Assembly (NCBI GenBank): GCA_041396705.1
Contig: JAWKYB010000011.1
Span: 158,250 to 222,249 of the forward strand
Reading direction: 5' to 3'
From: Alphaproteobacteria bacterium
Lineage (GTDB): Bacteria; Pseudomonadota; Alphaproteobacteria; CALKHQ01
Length of the DNA: 64,000 bases
Shown one piece after another: positions 36,059 to 44,915 of the stretch. Below the pieces are notes generated by a model, which had not been told where the DNA came from, ran no database searches, and saw only the letters and a list, made by a program, of their open reading frames with translations. Positions within the stretch are counted from its first letter, which is position 1. Every line of letters begins with the position of its first letter. The translations under genes were made by a program, and so were the position numbers.

Positions 36059-37276
36059 TCAGCGGACCAGGGAGAGAAGGTGGTGGCCGGTGCCGCGGCG
36101 CTGGCCGAAGATCGTGTCGATGCGGTCGGCAAGCAGCGACAACACCAGGTCGTCATAGTCCATGCCGTGGCGCACCAGCCCGGCGCAGACCAGGTTGGTG
36201 CGGCCGTCGGCCGGGGCTTTCAGATCGGGCTTCGGGTTGGCCTCGAGCACGTGCAGGCGGCCGGCGGCGTCGGCGCGGATGTCGACGCGGACCAGCGTCT
36301 CCAGGCACATGTCGTTGAAGACGTCGCGGGCCAGCTGCTCCAGCTCCGCCACCAGTGCGCCGTCGACCGCGGGGTCGAGCACGCGCAGGCGCGCCTGCGT
36401 GATCGGGCAGACGTCCATCGAGGTGAAGATGTCCTCGTCCGGCCGCAGCACCCGCTCCAGGGCGGAGAAGGCGAAGGGCCGGTCGCGCCGCTCCAGCCGG
36501 CCGCCCTGGGCGGTGACCGGCCCGCAGACGGCGACGCAGAACTCGCGGCCGGGCAGGTATTCCTCGATCAGCACGTGGTTCTGGGTGATCTCGTGCACCG
36601 CGGCGACGCAGCCGGGCAGGTCGGCGATGTTGTCGATCTTGTGCACGTGCAGCGAGGCGCGGCCGGAAACCGGCTTGACGATGAACGGCCCGTCATACTC
36701 GCCGAACGCCTTGCGGAACTGGCGCGCCTCCGCCGGCACCAGCGGGCCGCGGCCCATGTGCCAGGTGGTGAAGCGCGCGGTCGGCAGGCCCAGCGCCATC
36801 AGCTCGCGCTTGAAGGCGTGCTTGTTGTCGAGCGTGGACGCGATCAGCGGGTCGTGGCCGACATAGGGCACGCCGCACAGCTCCAGCATGGCCGGCGCGT
36901 GGCAGACCGGGTCGTAGCCCTGGACGCCGCCGGTGTTGAGCCAGGCGAGGTCGGTGGCCTCGGCGCGCAGGCGCGCGCCCAGGTGCATGTCCTCCGGCAG
37001 CACCGCGACATCGCGGCAGCCGATCCGGCGCAGCGCGGCGGCGATGTCCTGCGCCACCGGCTCGTAGCTCTTCCACGAGCGCGTGTGTACCGTGGAGTGG
37101 ATCACGGCGCCGTGGCTGGCGTTGCTGCCGGCATGGATCACGGCGAAACGGGCGCGCCTTGTCAGCGCGTCGAGCTGGCCTTCCAGGTCGTCGATGCGGC
37201 CGCTGCGCCGGGGCGTCGGAGCCGGATCGAACTTGGCGACGCCCGCGAGCGCCGCGCCGGTCGGTTGGATGTTCAT
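36059..37276 (-). CDS. ATP-grasp ligase, D-Ala-D-Ala ligase-like
   Basis: A 405-residue cytoplasmic ATP-grasp enzyme. Visible are an N-terminal pre-grasp domain (ALRRIGCRDVAVLPEDMHLG), the ATP-binding strand YDGPFIVKPVSGRASLHVHK, VLIEEYLPGREFCVAVCG, and the metal/ATP site LVRVDIRADAAGRLHVLEANPKPDLK. It should join a carboxylate to an amine through an acyl-phosphate, as D-Ala-D-Ala ligases and peptide ligases do. It lacks housekeeping ddl surroundings and heads an operon with a sensor-MFS protein and a binding protein. I infer a small peptide-like product that is exported or sensed. Confidence 0.8.
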   Translation of the reverse strand: MNIQPTGAALAGVAKFDPAPTPRRSGRIDDLEGQLDALTRRARFAVIHAGSNASHGAVIHSTVHTRSWKSYEPVAQDIAAALRRIGCRDVAVLPEDMHLGARLRAEATDLAWLNTGGVQGYDPVCHAPAMLELCGVPYVGHDPLIASTLDNKHAFKRELMALGLPTARFTTWHMGRGPLVPAEARQFRKAFGEYDGPFIVKPVSGRASLHVHKIDNIADLPGCVAAVHEITQNHVLIEEYLPGREFCVAVCGPVTAQGGRLERRDRPFAFSALERVLRPDEDIFTSMDVCPITQARLRVLDPAVDGALVAELEQLARDVFNDMCLETLVRVDIRADAAGRLHVLEANPKPDLKAPADGRTNLVCAGLVRHGMDYDDLVLSLLADRIDTIFGQRRGTGHHLLSLVR

Positions 37277-37475
37277 GCCCTGCCGCGATCGATTGCTGGA
37301 CGGATCGACGGACAGACTAGGCGGCAGTCATTAACCACGGCCTAATTGGCGGCGCGCCGCGGCATCCGCGAAGTATTGGCCAAGGACTGCGGCGAATGAA
37401 ACGGCGGGCGCGCCAATGATGCTCGCACGACCGGCAGTCGCGGCGCATCGCCGTCCCCGCCGGCGCCGCGACCGG

Positions 37476-37676
37476 TCAGTCGCCGTCGGCGTCGCGCGGA
37501 AGCTTGAGCTGCGGCGCGCGGCCGGCGGCCCGCTCCGCGTGCCACTGGGCACACCAGTCGGAGCAGAATGGCGGCCCGTCGGGCGTCGGCCGCACGGCCT
37601 CGTCGTAGAGCAGCACGCCGCAATTGGCGCACTTCACATAGGCTTCGACGTAATAGCGCTTGTCGGCGAACCGCAT
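37476..37676 (-). CDS. small zinc-ribbon protein in the hyuAB operon
   Basis: A 66-residue protein: KCANCGVLLYDE and FCSDWCAQWHAE give a C-x2-C...C-x3-C (plus His) zinc-binding pattern, with a charged tail. It starts four bases after the hyuB stop codon, so it is made with HyuA and HyuB. Small accessory subunits occur in acetone/acetophenone carboxylase complexes of the same superfamily, but I cannot assign this one. A structural or assembly role is the simplest guess. Confidence 0.7.
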   Translation of the reverse strand: MRFADKRYYVEAYVKCANCGVLLYDEAVRPTPDGPPFCSDWCAQWHAERAAGRAPQLKLPRDADGD

Positions 37677-37680
37677 CGTC

Positions 37681-39405
37681 CTAGTCCTTGCCCGGCGTCA
37701 CGCCATAGTCGGCGGCCGCGTGCTCCGCCGAGATCCAGCCCTCGGCGAGGTCGTGCGCGACCGCGGCGCGGTCGCGGCCCTGCGGGTCGCCCCAGCCGCC
37801 GCCGCCGCCGGTGGTCAGCCACACGCGGTCGCCGGGGTTGATGGTCAGGCCGGCGAACTTGGACGGGCTGACCCGGCCCTCGCCGGCGACCACCGTGTGC
37901 CAGCCGTCCTCGCCCTTGCGCTGGATCACCAGCGAGGCCTTGCCGGCCGGCCGGCCGCCCCGCAGGCCCCACGGCGCGCGCTTGTGGCGGTCGCCCATGT
38001 GGCTGACGGTGATCGGCGCGTCGCGGCAGACGATCCGCTTGGTGACGCCGAGGCCGCCGCGATAGGTGCCGGCGCCGCCGCTGTCGGCGACCAGCGCCAT
38101 CTCCTCGACCAGCCAGGGATAGCGCGCCTCGAACACCTCGGTCGGGATCATCCGGCAGTTGCCGTTGATGCAGTTGACCGCATTGTTGCCGTCGGCGAAC
38201 GGCCGCCCGCCCCAGCCGGCCGACAGGAAGTCGTAGCAGACGTAGTAGTCGCCGCTGCGCGGGTCGGTGCCGCCGAACAGGAAGTTGCAGTGTGTGCCGG
38301 CGTCGGTGGCCGGCGCGCGGTCCGGCACCGCCTGGGCCAGCGCGCCGACGACGGTGTAGGCGATGCGCGGGTGGGTCTCGGTGTTGCCGCCGACCTCCGG
38401 CGCCGGAAAGTCGACGTTGACCACCGTGCCCGGCTCGGCCAGCACGCGGATCGGCCTGAAACAGCCGGAGTTCTTCGGGATCGACGGGTCGGTGACGTGC
38501 AGCACGGCATTGTAGCTGGCTGACCAGGTGACGCCGAGGGTGGCGTTGATCGCGCCGCGGGCCTGGCGGTCGGAGCCGGCGAAATCGACCACCAGCTCGT
38601 CGTCCATGACGTGGCAGGCGACGCGGATGAAATAGGGCCGGTCCTCGATGCCGTCGTCCTCCATGCAGTCCTCGAAGCGGTAGACGCCGTCGGGGATCGC
38701 GCGGATCTCGGCCCGCATCCGCTGTTCCGAGTAGTCAAGCAGGTCGGCCACCGTGCGCTCGAAGGTCTCGATGCCGTAGCGGCGGATCAGGTCGACCATC
38801 CGCGCCTCGCCCAGGTCGACCGATGCGATCAGCGCGCGATAGTCGCCGTAGTTCTCGCGCGGGGTGCGCACGTTGGCCAGCAGCAGGCGCCAGACGTCGT
38901 CGACGTCCTCGCCGCGGCGCTTGATCTTCACCGGCGGCACCCGCAGGCCCTCGTGGAAGATCTCGGTCGCCTCCGCGGCGAAGCCGCCGGGCACGCTGCC
39001 GCCGGTCTCCGAGACATGGCCGATCGCGACGGCATAGCCGACCAGCGTGCCGTCGACGAAGATCGGCTTGAACAGCGTGTGCTCCGGCGTGTGCAGGCCG
39101 CCGCGATAGGGGTCGTTGTGGATGATCACGTCGCCGGGGTCGATGCCGTCCAGCGCCAGCTCGCGCAGCGAGGTCTTGATCACCAGCGGCATGCCGCCGA
39201 TCTGGGCCGGGCAGTAGTCGGCGACCGCGATCATGTCGCCGTTCGGCGCGGCGATGGCGCAGGTGAAGTCCAGCCCTTCGTTGAAGATGGTCGAGTAGGC
39301 GGTCTTCATCAGGGTGATGCCCATCTCGCGGCAGATCGCGACCATGGTCGAGTTGACCACGTTCATCGCGACCACGTCGCGGGCGGGCCGGCCGGTGGCG
39401 GTCAT
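37681..39405 (-). CDS. hyuB: hydantoinase B / oxoprolinase-family subunit
   Basis: A 574-residue HyuB-family protein: VVNSTMVAICREMGITLMKTAYS at the N-terminus, GDVIIHNDPYRGGLHTPEHTLFKPIF, HVSETGGSVPGG, FAGSDRQARGAINA and a C-terminal PGDRVWLTTGGGGGWGDPQ glycine-rich loop. With HyuA it performs ATP-dependent ring opening (hydantoin, oxoproline) or carboxylation (acetone-type); the sequence does not decide which. The ATG overlaps the hyuA stop (ATGA). A small zinc-ribbon gene follows. Confidence 0.88.
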   Translation of the reverse strand: MTATGRPARDVVAMNVVNSTMVAICREMGITLMKTAYSTIFNEGLDFTCAIAAPNGDMIAVADYCPAQIGGMPLVIKTSLRELALDGIDPGDVIIHNDPYRGGLHTPEHTLFKPIFVDGTLVGYAVAIGHVSETGGSVPGGFAAEATEIFHEGLRVPPVKIKRRGEDVDDVWRLLLANVRTPRENYGDYRALIASVDLGEARMVDLIRRYGIETFERTVADLLDYSEQRMRAEIRAIPDGVYRFEDCMEDDGIEDRPYFIRVACHVMDDELVVDFAGSDRQARGAINATLGVTWSASYNAVLHVTDPSIPKNSGCFRPIRVLAEPGTVVNVDFPAPEVGGNTETHPRIAYTVVGALAQAVPDRAPATDAGTHCNFLFGGTDPRSGDYYVCYDFLSAGWGGRPFADGNNAVNCINGNCRMIPTEVFEARYPWLVEEMALVADSGGAGTYRGGLGVTKRIVCRDAPITVSHMGDRHKRAPWGLRGGRPAGKASLVIQRKGEDGWHTVVAGEGRVSPSKFAGLTINPGDRVWLTTGGGGGWGDPQGRDRAAVAHDLAEGWISAEHAAADYGVTPGKD

Positions 39406-41435
39406 TGCGGGCCCTCCTTGAAGGCGAGGTGCAGGTTGCCGAAGCCGTCGACGCGGCAGCGCTGGTCGGCCGGCAGCACGGTGACCGAGGCGGCCTCCTC
39501 GATCAGCGCCGGGCCCTCGATCACATGGCCGGCGCGCAGGCCGGCGCGGTCGAAGACGGCGGTGTCGTGGGTGCCGTCGTGGAACGTCACCGGGCGGCGC
39601 CCGACCGGTTCGGCCGGGCCGGTCGCCGCCGCCAGGCTCGGCGCGGCCGGCTTTTCGGTGCGCCCGATCACGGTGACGACGAAGGTGGTGACCTCGATCA
39701 GCGAGCCGGGCATCGCAAAGCCGTAGCGGGCCTTGTGGCCGGCGTGGAACGCCTGCCACAGCGCGGCGGTGTCGCGCAGCCCGCCGGCCGGCAGCGGCAC
39801 CTCCAGCTCGTAGTTCTGGCCGAAATAGCGCATGTCGACGGCGGCCTGGATTTCCAGCTCGCCGGCATGGCCCTGCTGGCGCAGCTCGGCGACGCCGTCG
39901 TCGATCAGTTCCTGCATCACCGCCTGGGCGGCAGCGGGGTCGAAGGCGGCCGACGTGGTCTGCACCGTACGGTGGCGGTCGACCCGGGCGTCGGCGGTGG
40001 TGAAGCCGTAGGCGGAGAACTGGCCCGGATGGTTCGGCACCAGCCCGTGGTCGATGCCGGCCTCTGCCATCAGCGCGCCGACGTGCAGCGGCCCGGCGCC
40101 GCCGAAGGCGCACAGCGTGAAGTCGCGCGGGTCGTGGCCGCGCTCCAGCAGCACGGCGCGCAGGGCGCCGACCATGTTGGTGTTGGCGATCTGCACGATG
40201 GCCAGCGCGCAGTTCTCGGGCGTGTAGCCGATCTTGGCCGCGACGCCGGCCACCGCGGTCCGCGCCCGCGCCGGGTCCAGCTTCATCGCGCCGCCCAGGA
40301 AGTTGCCGGGGTCGATCCGGCCCAGCAGCAGGTTGGCGTCGGTGACCGTCGGCAGGTCGCCGGTGCCGTAGCAGGCCGGGCCCGGGTCCGCGCCGGCGCT
40401 CTGCGGGCCGACCCGCAGCATGCCGCCCTTGTCGACCCAGGCGATCGAGCCGCCGCCGGCGCCGATGGTGCGGATGTCGATCATCGGCACCTGGATCGGC
40501 AGCCCCCACTCGATCTCGAACGACGTGGTGAAGCTCTGGTCGAAGCCGACGATGGTCGAGCAGTCGGTCGAGGTGCCGCCCATGTCGAGCGTCACCATGT
40601 TCGGCCGGTCGATCTGGCGGGCCAGCATCGCCGCGCCGATCACCCCGCCGCTGGGGCCGGAGACGGTCATGTGGATCGGCGCGCCGGCCGCCGCCTCCAC
40701 CGTCATCTCGCCGCCGTTCGACTTGATCACCGAGATGCGGGCGTTGGGCGCCGCCTCGCGCACGCGGGCGCGCATGCGGCTTAGATAGGGCGCGACCTTC
40801 GGCTTGAGGTAGGCGTCGGCGATGGTGGTCGAGGCGCGCTCGTATTCCTTCCAGCGCGGCAGCACGTCGTACGAGATCGAGACCGGCACGCCGGGCAGTT
40901 CCTCGGCCAGGATCTCGGCCGTGCGCCGCTCGTGCGCCGGGTCGAGGAAGGAGAACAGGTAGCTGACCGCGACCGCCTGCACCGCGCCCTCTTCGCGCAG
41001 CCTGCGCGCCACCGCGCGCACCGCGTCTTCGTCCAGCGGGCTCACCTCGCGGCCGTCGCGGTCGATCCGCTCGGGGATGTCGTGGCAGTGGCGGCGGCTG
41101 ACCAGCGGCTCCGGCTTGATCCAGGTGATGTCGTAGTGGTCGCGGCGGTTGCCGCGCTGGATGAACGGCGTGTCGCGGAACCCAGCGGTGGCCAGGAAGG
41201 CGATCTCTGCCCCCTTGCGCTCCAGGATCGCGTTGGTGGCGATGGTCGTGCCGAGCCGGATGGTCTCGATCGCCGCCGGGTCGGCCACCTGCCGCAGGCC
41301 GCGGATCAGCCCGTCGGTCGGGTCCTGCGGCGTGCTCGGCGTCTTCCAGGCTTCGACGGTGCCGCTGTCGCGGTCGTAGCAGACATAGTCGGTGAATGTG
41401 CCGCCGACATCGACGGCAATCAGGTATCGCGGCAT
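39402..41435 (-). CDS. hyuA: hydantoinase A / oxoprolinase-family ATPase subunit
   Basis: A 677-residue HyuA-family protein with an acetate-kinase/Hsp70-type ATPase fold: DVGGTFTDYVCYD (phosphate 1) at residue ~8, VSGPSGGVIGAAM, VTLDMGGTSTDCS (phosphate 2) and the GAGGGSIAWVDKGGMLRVGPQSAGADPGPACYG signature region. It couples ATP hydrolysis to the HyuB reaction. The ATG at 41435 gives the normal N-terminus (MPRYLIAVDVGG). About 380 bp upstream contains no gene but an AT-rich spot at 41521-41533, which could hold the promoter. Confidence 0.9.
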   Translation of the reverse strand: MPRYLIAVDVGGTFTDYVCYDRDSGTVEAWKTPSTPQDPTDGLIRGLRQVADPAAIETIRLGTTIATNAILERKGAEIAFLATAGFRDTPFIQRGNRRDHYDITWIKPEPLVSRRHCHDIPERIDRDGREVSPLDEDAVRAVARRLREEGAVQAVAVSYLFSFLDPAHERRTAEILAEELPGVPVSISYDVLPRWKEYERASTTIADAYLKPKVAPYLSRMRARVREAAPNARISVIKSNGGEMTVEAAAGAPIHMTVSGPSGGVIGAAMLARQIDRPNMVTLDMGGTSTDCSTIVGFDQSFTTSFEIEWGLPIQVPMIDIRTIGAGGGSIAWVDKGGMLRVGPQSAGADPGPACYGTGDLPTVTDANLLLGRIDPGNFLGGAMKLDPARARTAVAGVAAKIGYTPENCALAIVQIANTNMVGALRAVLLERGHDPRDFTLCAFGGAGPLHVGALMAEAGIDHGLVPNHPGQFSAYGFTTADARVDRHRTVQTTSAAFDPAAAQAVMQELIDDGVAELRQQGHAGELEIQAAVDMRYFGQNYELEVPLPAGGLRDTAALWQAFHAGHKARYGFAMPGSLIEVTTFVVTVIGRTEKPAAPSLAAATGPAEPVGRRPVTFHDGTHDTAVFDRAGLRAGHVIEGPALIEEAASVTVLPADQRCRVDGFGNLHLAFKEGPQ

Positions 41436-41814
41436 ACCGTACACGAGCTCCCCCTCGGACCGGCCGAGGATATGGGCGACCGCACGGCTTGGCAATCGAT
41501 GCCGCGCGCCGACGTGTGGCGAAAAAAATATATGTGGCGGACCCCCTTGCGGCGCGACCTGCGCCGGGGCACATCTTCAGCCAACGACTGCCGCGGACGG
41601 GCGCAACCCCGGCTTGGCATCCCGTGCAGTCGGATTCGGCCCGATCGGCCGGCGCATTGCAGCCGGCTGCCAGGGGCCCTTTCTGAGGCAGACGAGTCCT
41701 GATCTTGGTGGCGCGCAGCGCGACGGAGATCGATCGGCCGTGCATCGCGTTGGGGGGATGCATGGCCGCGCGTGGGCCCACGCCCCGGACCCGTCCTTCC
41801 GGATACCGCACATC
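41436..41814. other. gap without a recognisable gene (hyuA upstream region)
   Basis: I see no convincing coding sequence here. The only distinctive feature is an AT-rich patch (GAAAAAAATATATG, 41521-41534) about 90 bp upstream of the hyuA start, in an otherwise very GC-rich stretch. This is where a hyuA promoter would be expected. Confidence 0.4.
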
Positions 41815-42120
41815 ATGAAGTCTGTTGCCGTCGGGGGCGCCGTCGCCCGGCCCCGGCGCGGGGCCGTCCGCGCCTTCGCGGTCGTCGTGGCCCTTGCCGT
41901 GGCCACGTTGATCGTCGCCGAACTGCTGCTGGTGGACGCCGCGCTGGCCTGGAGTCTCGTCGGCATGTGGGAGCTGCCGGCGCTGGTCGCGGAGATCGTC
42001 GGCGCCGTCGGCGCCGCCGCCAGCCTGTGGGTCGGCTGGATCGTGTTCCGCGCGGCCCTGGCCTATGAGCGCGAGAATCTCGAACCGAGGCAGGCCGGTC
42101 GGGCCGACATTGTCACTTGA
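41815..42120 (+). CDS. small membrane protein, unknown
   Basis: A 101-residue protein with a basic N-terminus and two hydrophobic segments (AFAVVVALAVATLIVAELLLV, and LVAEIVGAVGAAASLWVGWIVF), ending in a charged tail. An upstream in-frame ATG at 41758 with GGGGGG before it would add 19 residues without membrane character. It resembles no family I know. It stands alone between two long gene-free stretches. Confidence 0.5.
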   Translation: MKSVAVGGAVARPRRGAVRAFAVVVALAVATLIVAELLLVDAALAWSLVGMWELPALVAEIVGAVGAAASLWVGWIVFRAALAYERENLEPRQAGRADIVT

Positions 42121-42511
42121 CGGCGGGCCGCTGCGGAGTCAGCCTGCAGTTGACGGCGACTACGCATGCGCAACCCGCTGTCGATCCCGACAGCGACCGG
42201 TCCGCGCCCTCGGCGCCCGCAGCGGCGTACGCCGCCGTCCGTGTGGCAACTGACCAGGGAGGGTGCGTAACAGCATGGAACCACCGACCCATCGGTTCGG
42301 GCCTCGCCGCGATGCGGGGCCCACGGCCTGAGCGGACTCACGGCAGACGTCACGTGCGACCCGGCCGGGCCGGTCGACAATTCGGACGATTGAGCCGCCC
42401 GTCGCAGGACCGGCGGCAAGCATAGAGCAGAGAAGCACCCGGCGGCGCAGGCCAGCCGGCCCGGCCCCAGCGGTATCGCCCCTGGGGCCGGTTGCTCTCC
42501 GGGCCGGCGCG
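42121..42511. other. gap without a recognisable gene
   Basis: No convincing coding sequence is present. A perfect 8-bp hairpin (CGCTGTCG/CGACAGCG, loop ATCC, 42176-42195) lies 56 bp after the small membrane protein gene. It has no T-run, so it is only a weak candidate terminator. The remainder is unremarkable GC-rich DNA. Confidence 0.4.
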
Positions 42512-43294
42512 TCAGCCCCGATCCTGGGCGATGCGGGCCTGGCGCATTCGGGCGATGCCGTCGGCCAGCGCCGCCTGCAGCAGCCAGGCGTCGCCCGAAT
42601 AGGCGATGAAGTCGAAGCCCTGCTCGATCAGTGCCAGCCCTTCCGCAGGCGTCGCGGCGATGCGGCCGAGCGCCCGGCGGTTGGTCAGCGCCGCCTCGAC
42701 GATGCGCGCGGTCGCCTGGGCGAAGCGGGGATCGTCGAACGCGCCCGGAATGCCCATGCTGACGCTGAGGTCATAGTGCCCGATCCACAGCCCGTCGAGG
42801 CCGTCAAGAGCGGCGATTTCCTCGACCGCGTCCAGCCCGGCGACCGTTTCGATCTTGGCAAAATAGACCGTGCGGGCGTCGGCCGCCCGCAGCTTGTCCA
42901 GCACCGGTCCCGGCGCATAGCGGTCGTGGCCGACCTGCACCGAGACCGCGCGGGTGCCGCGCGGCGGATAGCGGGTGCGCGCCGCGGCGATACGGGCCTC
43001 GTCGACGCCGTCGACCATCGGCGACATCACCGCCTCGGCGCCGATGTCGAGACAGCGCGCGAGATCGTCCGGGTTCTTGCCGGGCATGCCGACGATGGCG
43101 GGCAGGGCGGCGGCTTCCAGCGCGCGCAGCAGCGTCTTGACGGTGTCGATGCCAAAACCGCTGTGCTCCATGTCGGCCAGCACGAAATCGCAGCCGGCGG
43201 CCTTCAGGATGTGGCCGATGCCCGGCGTGGCGAACTCGACCAGGAAGGTCCCGAACTTGGGCGCGCGGGTCCCGGTCAGCGCCTTGATCGTCAT
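42512..43294 (-). CDS. HpcH/HpaI family aldolase
   Basis: A 260-residue class II pyruvate aldolase. Diagnostic parts are GCDFVLADMEHSGFGIDTVKTLL (conserved acidic residues and catalytic His region), VSPMVDG-like EAVMSPMVDGVDEA, the metal-binding Glu in YFAKIETVAGLDAV and the Asp in WIGHYDLSVSMG. Such enzymes cleave 4-hydroxy-2-oxo acids to pyruvate and an aldehyde. The ATG at 43294 has GGAGG eight bases upstream. It is the last gene of a run with SDR, Rieske, TauE and aldehyde dehydrogenase genes; the latter could oxidise the aldehyde released. Confidence 0.87.
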   Translation of the reverse strand: MTIKALTGTRAPKFGTFLVEFATPGIGHILKAAGCDFVLADMEHSGFGIDTVKTLLRALEAAALPAIVGMPGKNPDDLARCLDIGAEAVMSPMVDGVDEARIAAARTRYPPRGTRAVSVQVGHDRYAPGPVLDKLRAADARTVYFAKIETVAGLDAVEEIAALDGLDGLWIGHYDLSVSMGIPGAFDDPRFAQATARIVEAALTNRRALGRIAATPAEGLALIEQGFDFIAYSGDAWLLQAALADGIARMRQARIAQDRG

Positions 43295-43320
43295 CGTCCC
43301 CTCCGGCGGCATGGCCCGGC

Positions 43321-44034
43321 TCAAGGCGCGCGGACCAGCCCGCCATCGAGCCGGAGGCACTGCCCGGTCAGATAGGCGCCGTCGTCCGACAGCAGGAACG
43401 AGACCAGGCCGCCGGCCTCGGCGGCGTGGCCGTAGCGGCCGAGCGGGATCTTCGCCCGCCGCTCCGCCTTTTCCGGCAGGCTGTCGATATAGCCGGGCAG
43501 CACCGTGTTGATGCGGATGCCGTGCCTGGCCTGGGTGTCGGCGTAGATCTTGGCGAAGTTGACCAGCGCGGCGCGCATGCAGGCCGAGGTGGCGAAGGTC
43601 TCCTCCGGCTCCGCGGCAGCGAAGGACGACATGATCACCACCGAGCCGCCGCCGGCCGCGACCAGCGCCGGCGTCGCCTTGCGGATCAGCCGGACCGCGC
43701 TGACGAACAGCAGGTCGTAGGCGCCCTGCCACTGGTCGTCGGTCAACTCCAGCAGCGTGCCCTTGGGCGCGTGGCCGGCATTGACCACGACGGCGTCGAT
43801 GCGGCCGAAGCGCGCCTTCGCCCCGTCGACCAGCCGGTCGAGGTCTGTTTCCTCGGTCAGCGAGCCGGTGACGCCGAAGCCGCCGATCTCGTCCGCCAGC
43901 CGCTCGGCGCCGCCCGACGGCGACAGGGTCGCCACGTTCCAGCCGTCGGCGGCGAGCCGGCGGGCGATGGCCGCGCCGATGCCCTTGCCGGACGCGGTGA
44001 CCAGCGCGGTCTTTGCGGTGGGTGTCGCGCTCAT
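43321..44034 (-). CDS. SDR-fold protein lacking the Tyr-x3-Lys catalytic pair
   Basis: A 237-residue short-chain dehydrogenase fold. The cofactor motif TASGKGIG (13-20) and VVVNAGHAPKG are present, as is the C-terminal DDGAYLTGQCLRLDGGLV. Where YxxxK should occur the sequence is FATSACMRAALVNFAK: no Tyr, and the Lys is replaced by Met/Arg. It belongs to a divergent SDR subgroup with altered active sites, so ordinary alcohol dehydrogenation is doubtful. Its ATG overlaps the stop of the Rieske gene. Confidence 0.8.
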   Translation of the reverse strand: MSATPTAKTALVTASGKGIGAAIARRLAADGWNVATLSPSGGAERLADEIGGFGVTGSLTEETDLDRLVDGAKARFGRIDAVVVNAGHAPKGTLLELTDDQWQGAYDLLFVSAVRLIRKATPALVAAGGGSVVIMSSFAAAEPEETFATSACMRAALVNFAKIYADTQARHGIRINTVLPGYIDSLPEKAERRAKIPLGRYGHAAEAGGLVSFLLSDDGAYLTGQCLRLDGGLVRAP

Positions 44035-44900
44035 GCCGCCATCTCCTGCAGCCGGGTCCTGATCCAGTCGTGCAGCGGCGCCAGCCGTTGCGCCGTCGCG
44101 GCGTCCGCCGGGGCACCGGCCTCGGCGGCCTGCTGGCGCGCCTCCGCCGCGGCGGCGACGCGGTCGGCCCACGCCGACGCCCGCGCCATCACCGCGTCGG
44201 CGTCGGCGCCGAGGCCGTGCAGGTGCAGTTCGGTCTTGCGGAAGGTGCGGGGCACGACCTGCATCACTACCGTGCCGTCCGGTTCCGCCCACAGGCCGGT
44301 GGTCGGCCACAGCCAGGCGTAGCGGCCGCCGGCGCCCGGCGCCGGGCTGGCCGGGCCGTCGACCAGCACGTCGAGCACGGCTTTCCAGTTCGGGTTCAGC
44401 GCGCGCGTCTCGGCGCCGCAATGCGCCAGCCCGTCGAGCGGGATGTCGCCGGCCGCCGGCGCGTCGCCGCTGCGCGCATCCAGCCGCACGAAGACCAGCC
44501 CGCCGGCTTCCGCCTGCTGCAAGACTTCCAGCGGGTATCTGGCCAGGTCGCCGTCGTCGGGCGCCACCGGCTGCGGGGCGGAGACCAGCCGGCCGCGCGT
44601 GTCGTAGGTCCAGCCGTGGAAGCGGCAGCGGACCTGGGCGCAGCGGCCGCGGCCGTTGTCCAGCACCGGCATCTTCTGGTGCGAGCAGACGTTGCGGAAG
44701 CAGCGCACCGCGCCGTCGTCGCCGCGGATCGCGAACAGCGGCCAGCCGCCCAGGCCCAGCGCGGCATAGCTGCCTTCGCCGTCGAGGCTGGCGGCCGGCG
44801 CCACCACCTGCCAGCCGGTGCCGAAGATGGCCTTGCGTTCGGCCTGGAAGGTTATCGGGTCGGTATAGCTCTTCGCCTCCAGCAGCACCGCGTCGCCCAT
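44031..44900 (-). CDS. Rieske [2Fe-2S] protein, truncated oxygenase-like
   Basis: A 289-residue protein. The N-terminal part is a canonical Rieske domain: C72-S-H74 in NVCSHQKMP and C92-R-F-H95 in CRFHGWTYD, 17 residues between. It resembles ring-hydroxylating oxygenase alpha subunits, but the catalytic part is short. After NPNWKAVLDV the expected D/E-x2-D-x2-H-x4-H iron site is absent (LVDGPASPAPGAGG instead). The C-terminal half is helical. It could be an electron-transfer or regulatory relative, or a partner of the di-iron enzyme in the same locus. It overlaps the SDR gene by four bases. Confidence 0.8.
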   Translation of the reverse strand: MGDAVLLEAKSYTDPITFQAERKAIFGTGWQVVAPAASLDGEGSYAALGLGGWPLFAIRGDDGAVRCFRNVCSHQKMPVLDNGRGRCAQVRCRFHGWTYDTRGRLVSAPQPVAPDDGDLARYPLEVLQQAEAGGLVFVRLDARSGDAPAAGDIPLDGLAHCGAETRALNPNWKAVLDVLVDGPASPAPGAGGRYAWLWPTTGLWAEPDGTVVMQVVPRTFRKTELHLHGLGADADAVMARASAWADRVAAAAEARQQAAEAGAPADAATAQRLAPLHDWIRTRLQEMAA

Positions 44901-44915
44901 CCGTCGTCTATCCCC

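Noticed and set aside
37681..41811. A 1376-codon minus-strand frame suggesting a HyuB fusion
   Set aside because: Only the part from 39405 down is HyuB. The upstream part is a shadow frame of hyuA, which has its own start, stop and conserved motifs.
42176..42195. Hairpin as a Rho-independent terminator
   Set aside because: The 8-bp stem is not followed by a T-run in either direction.
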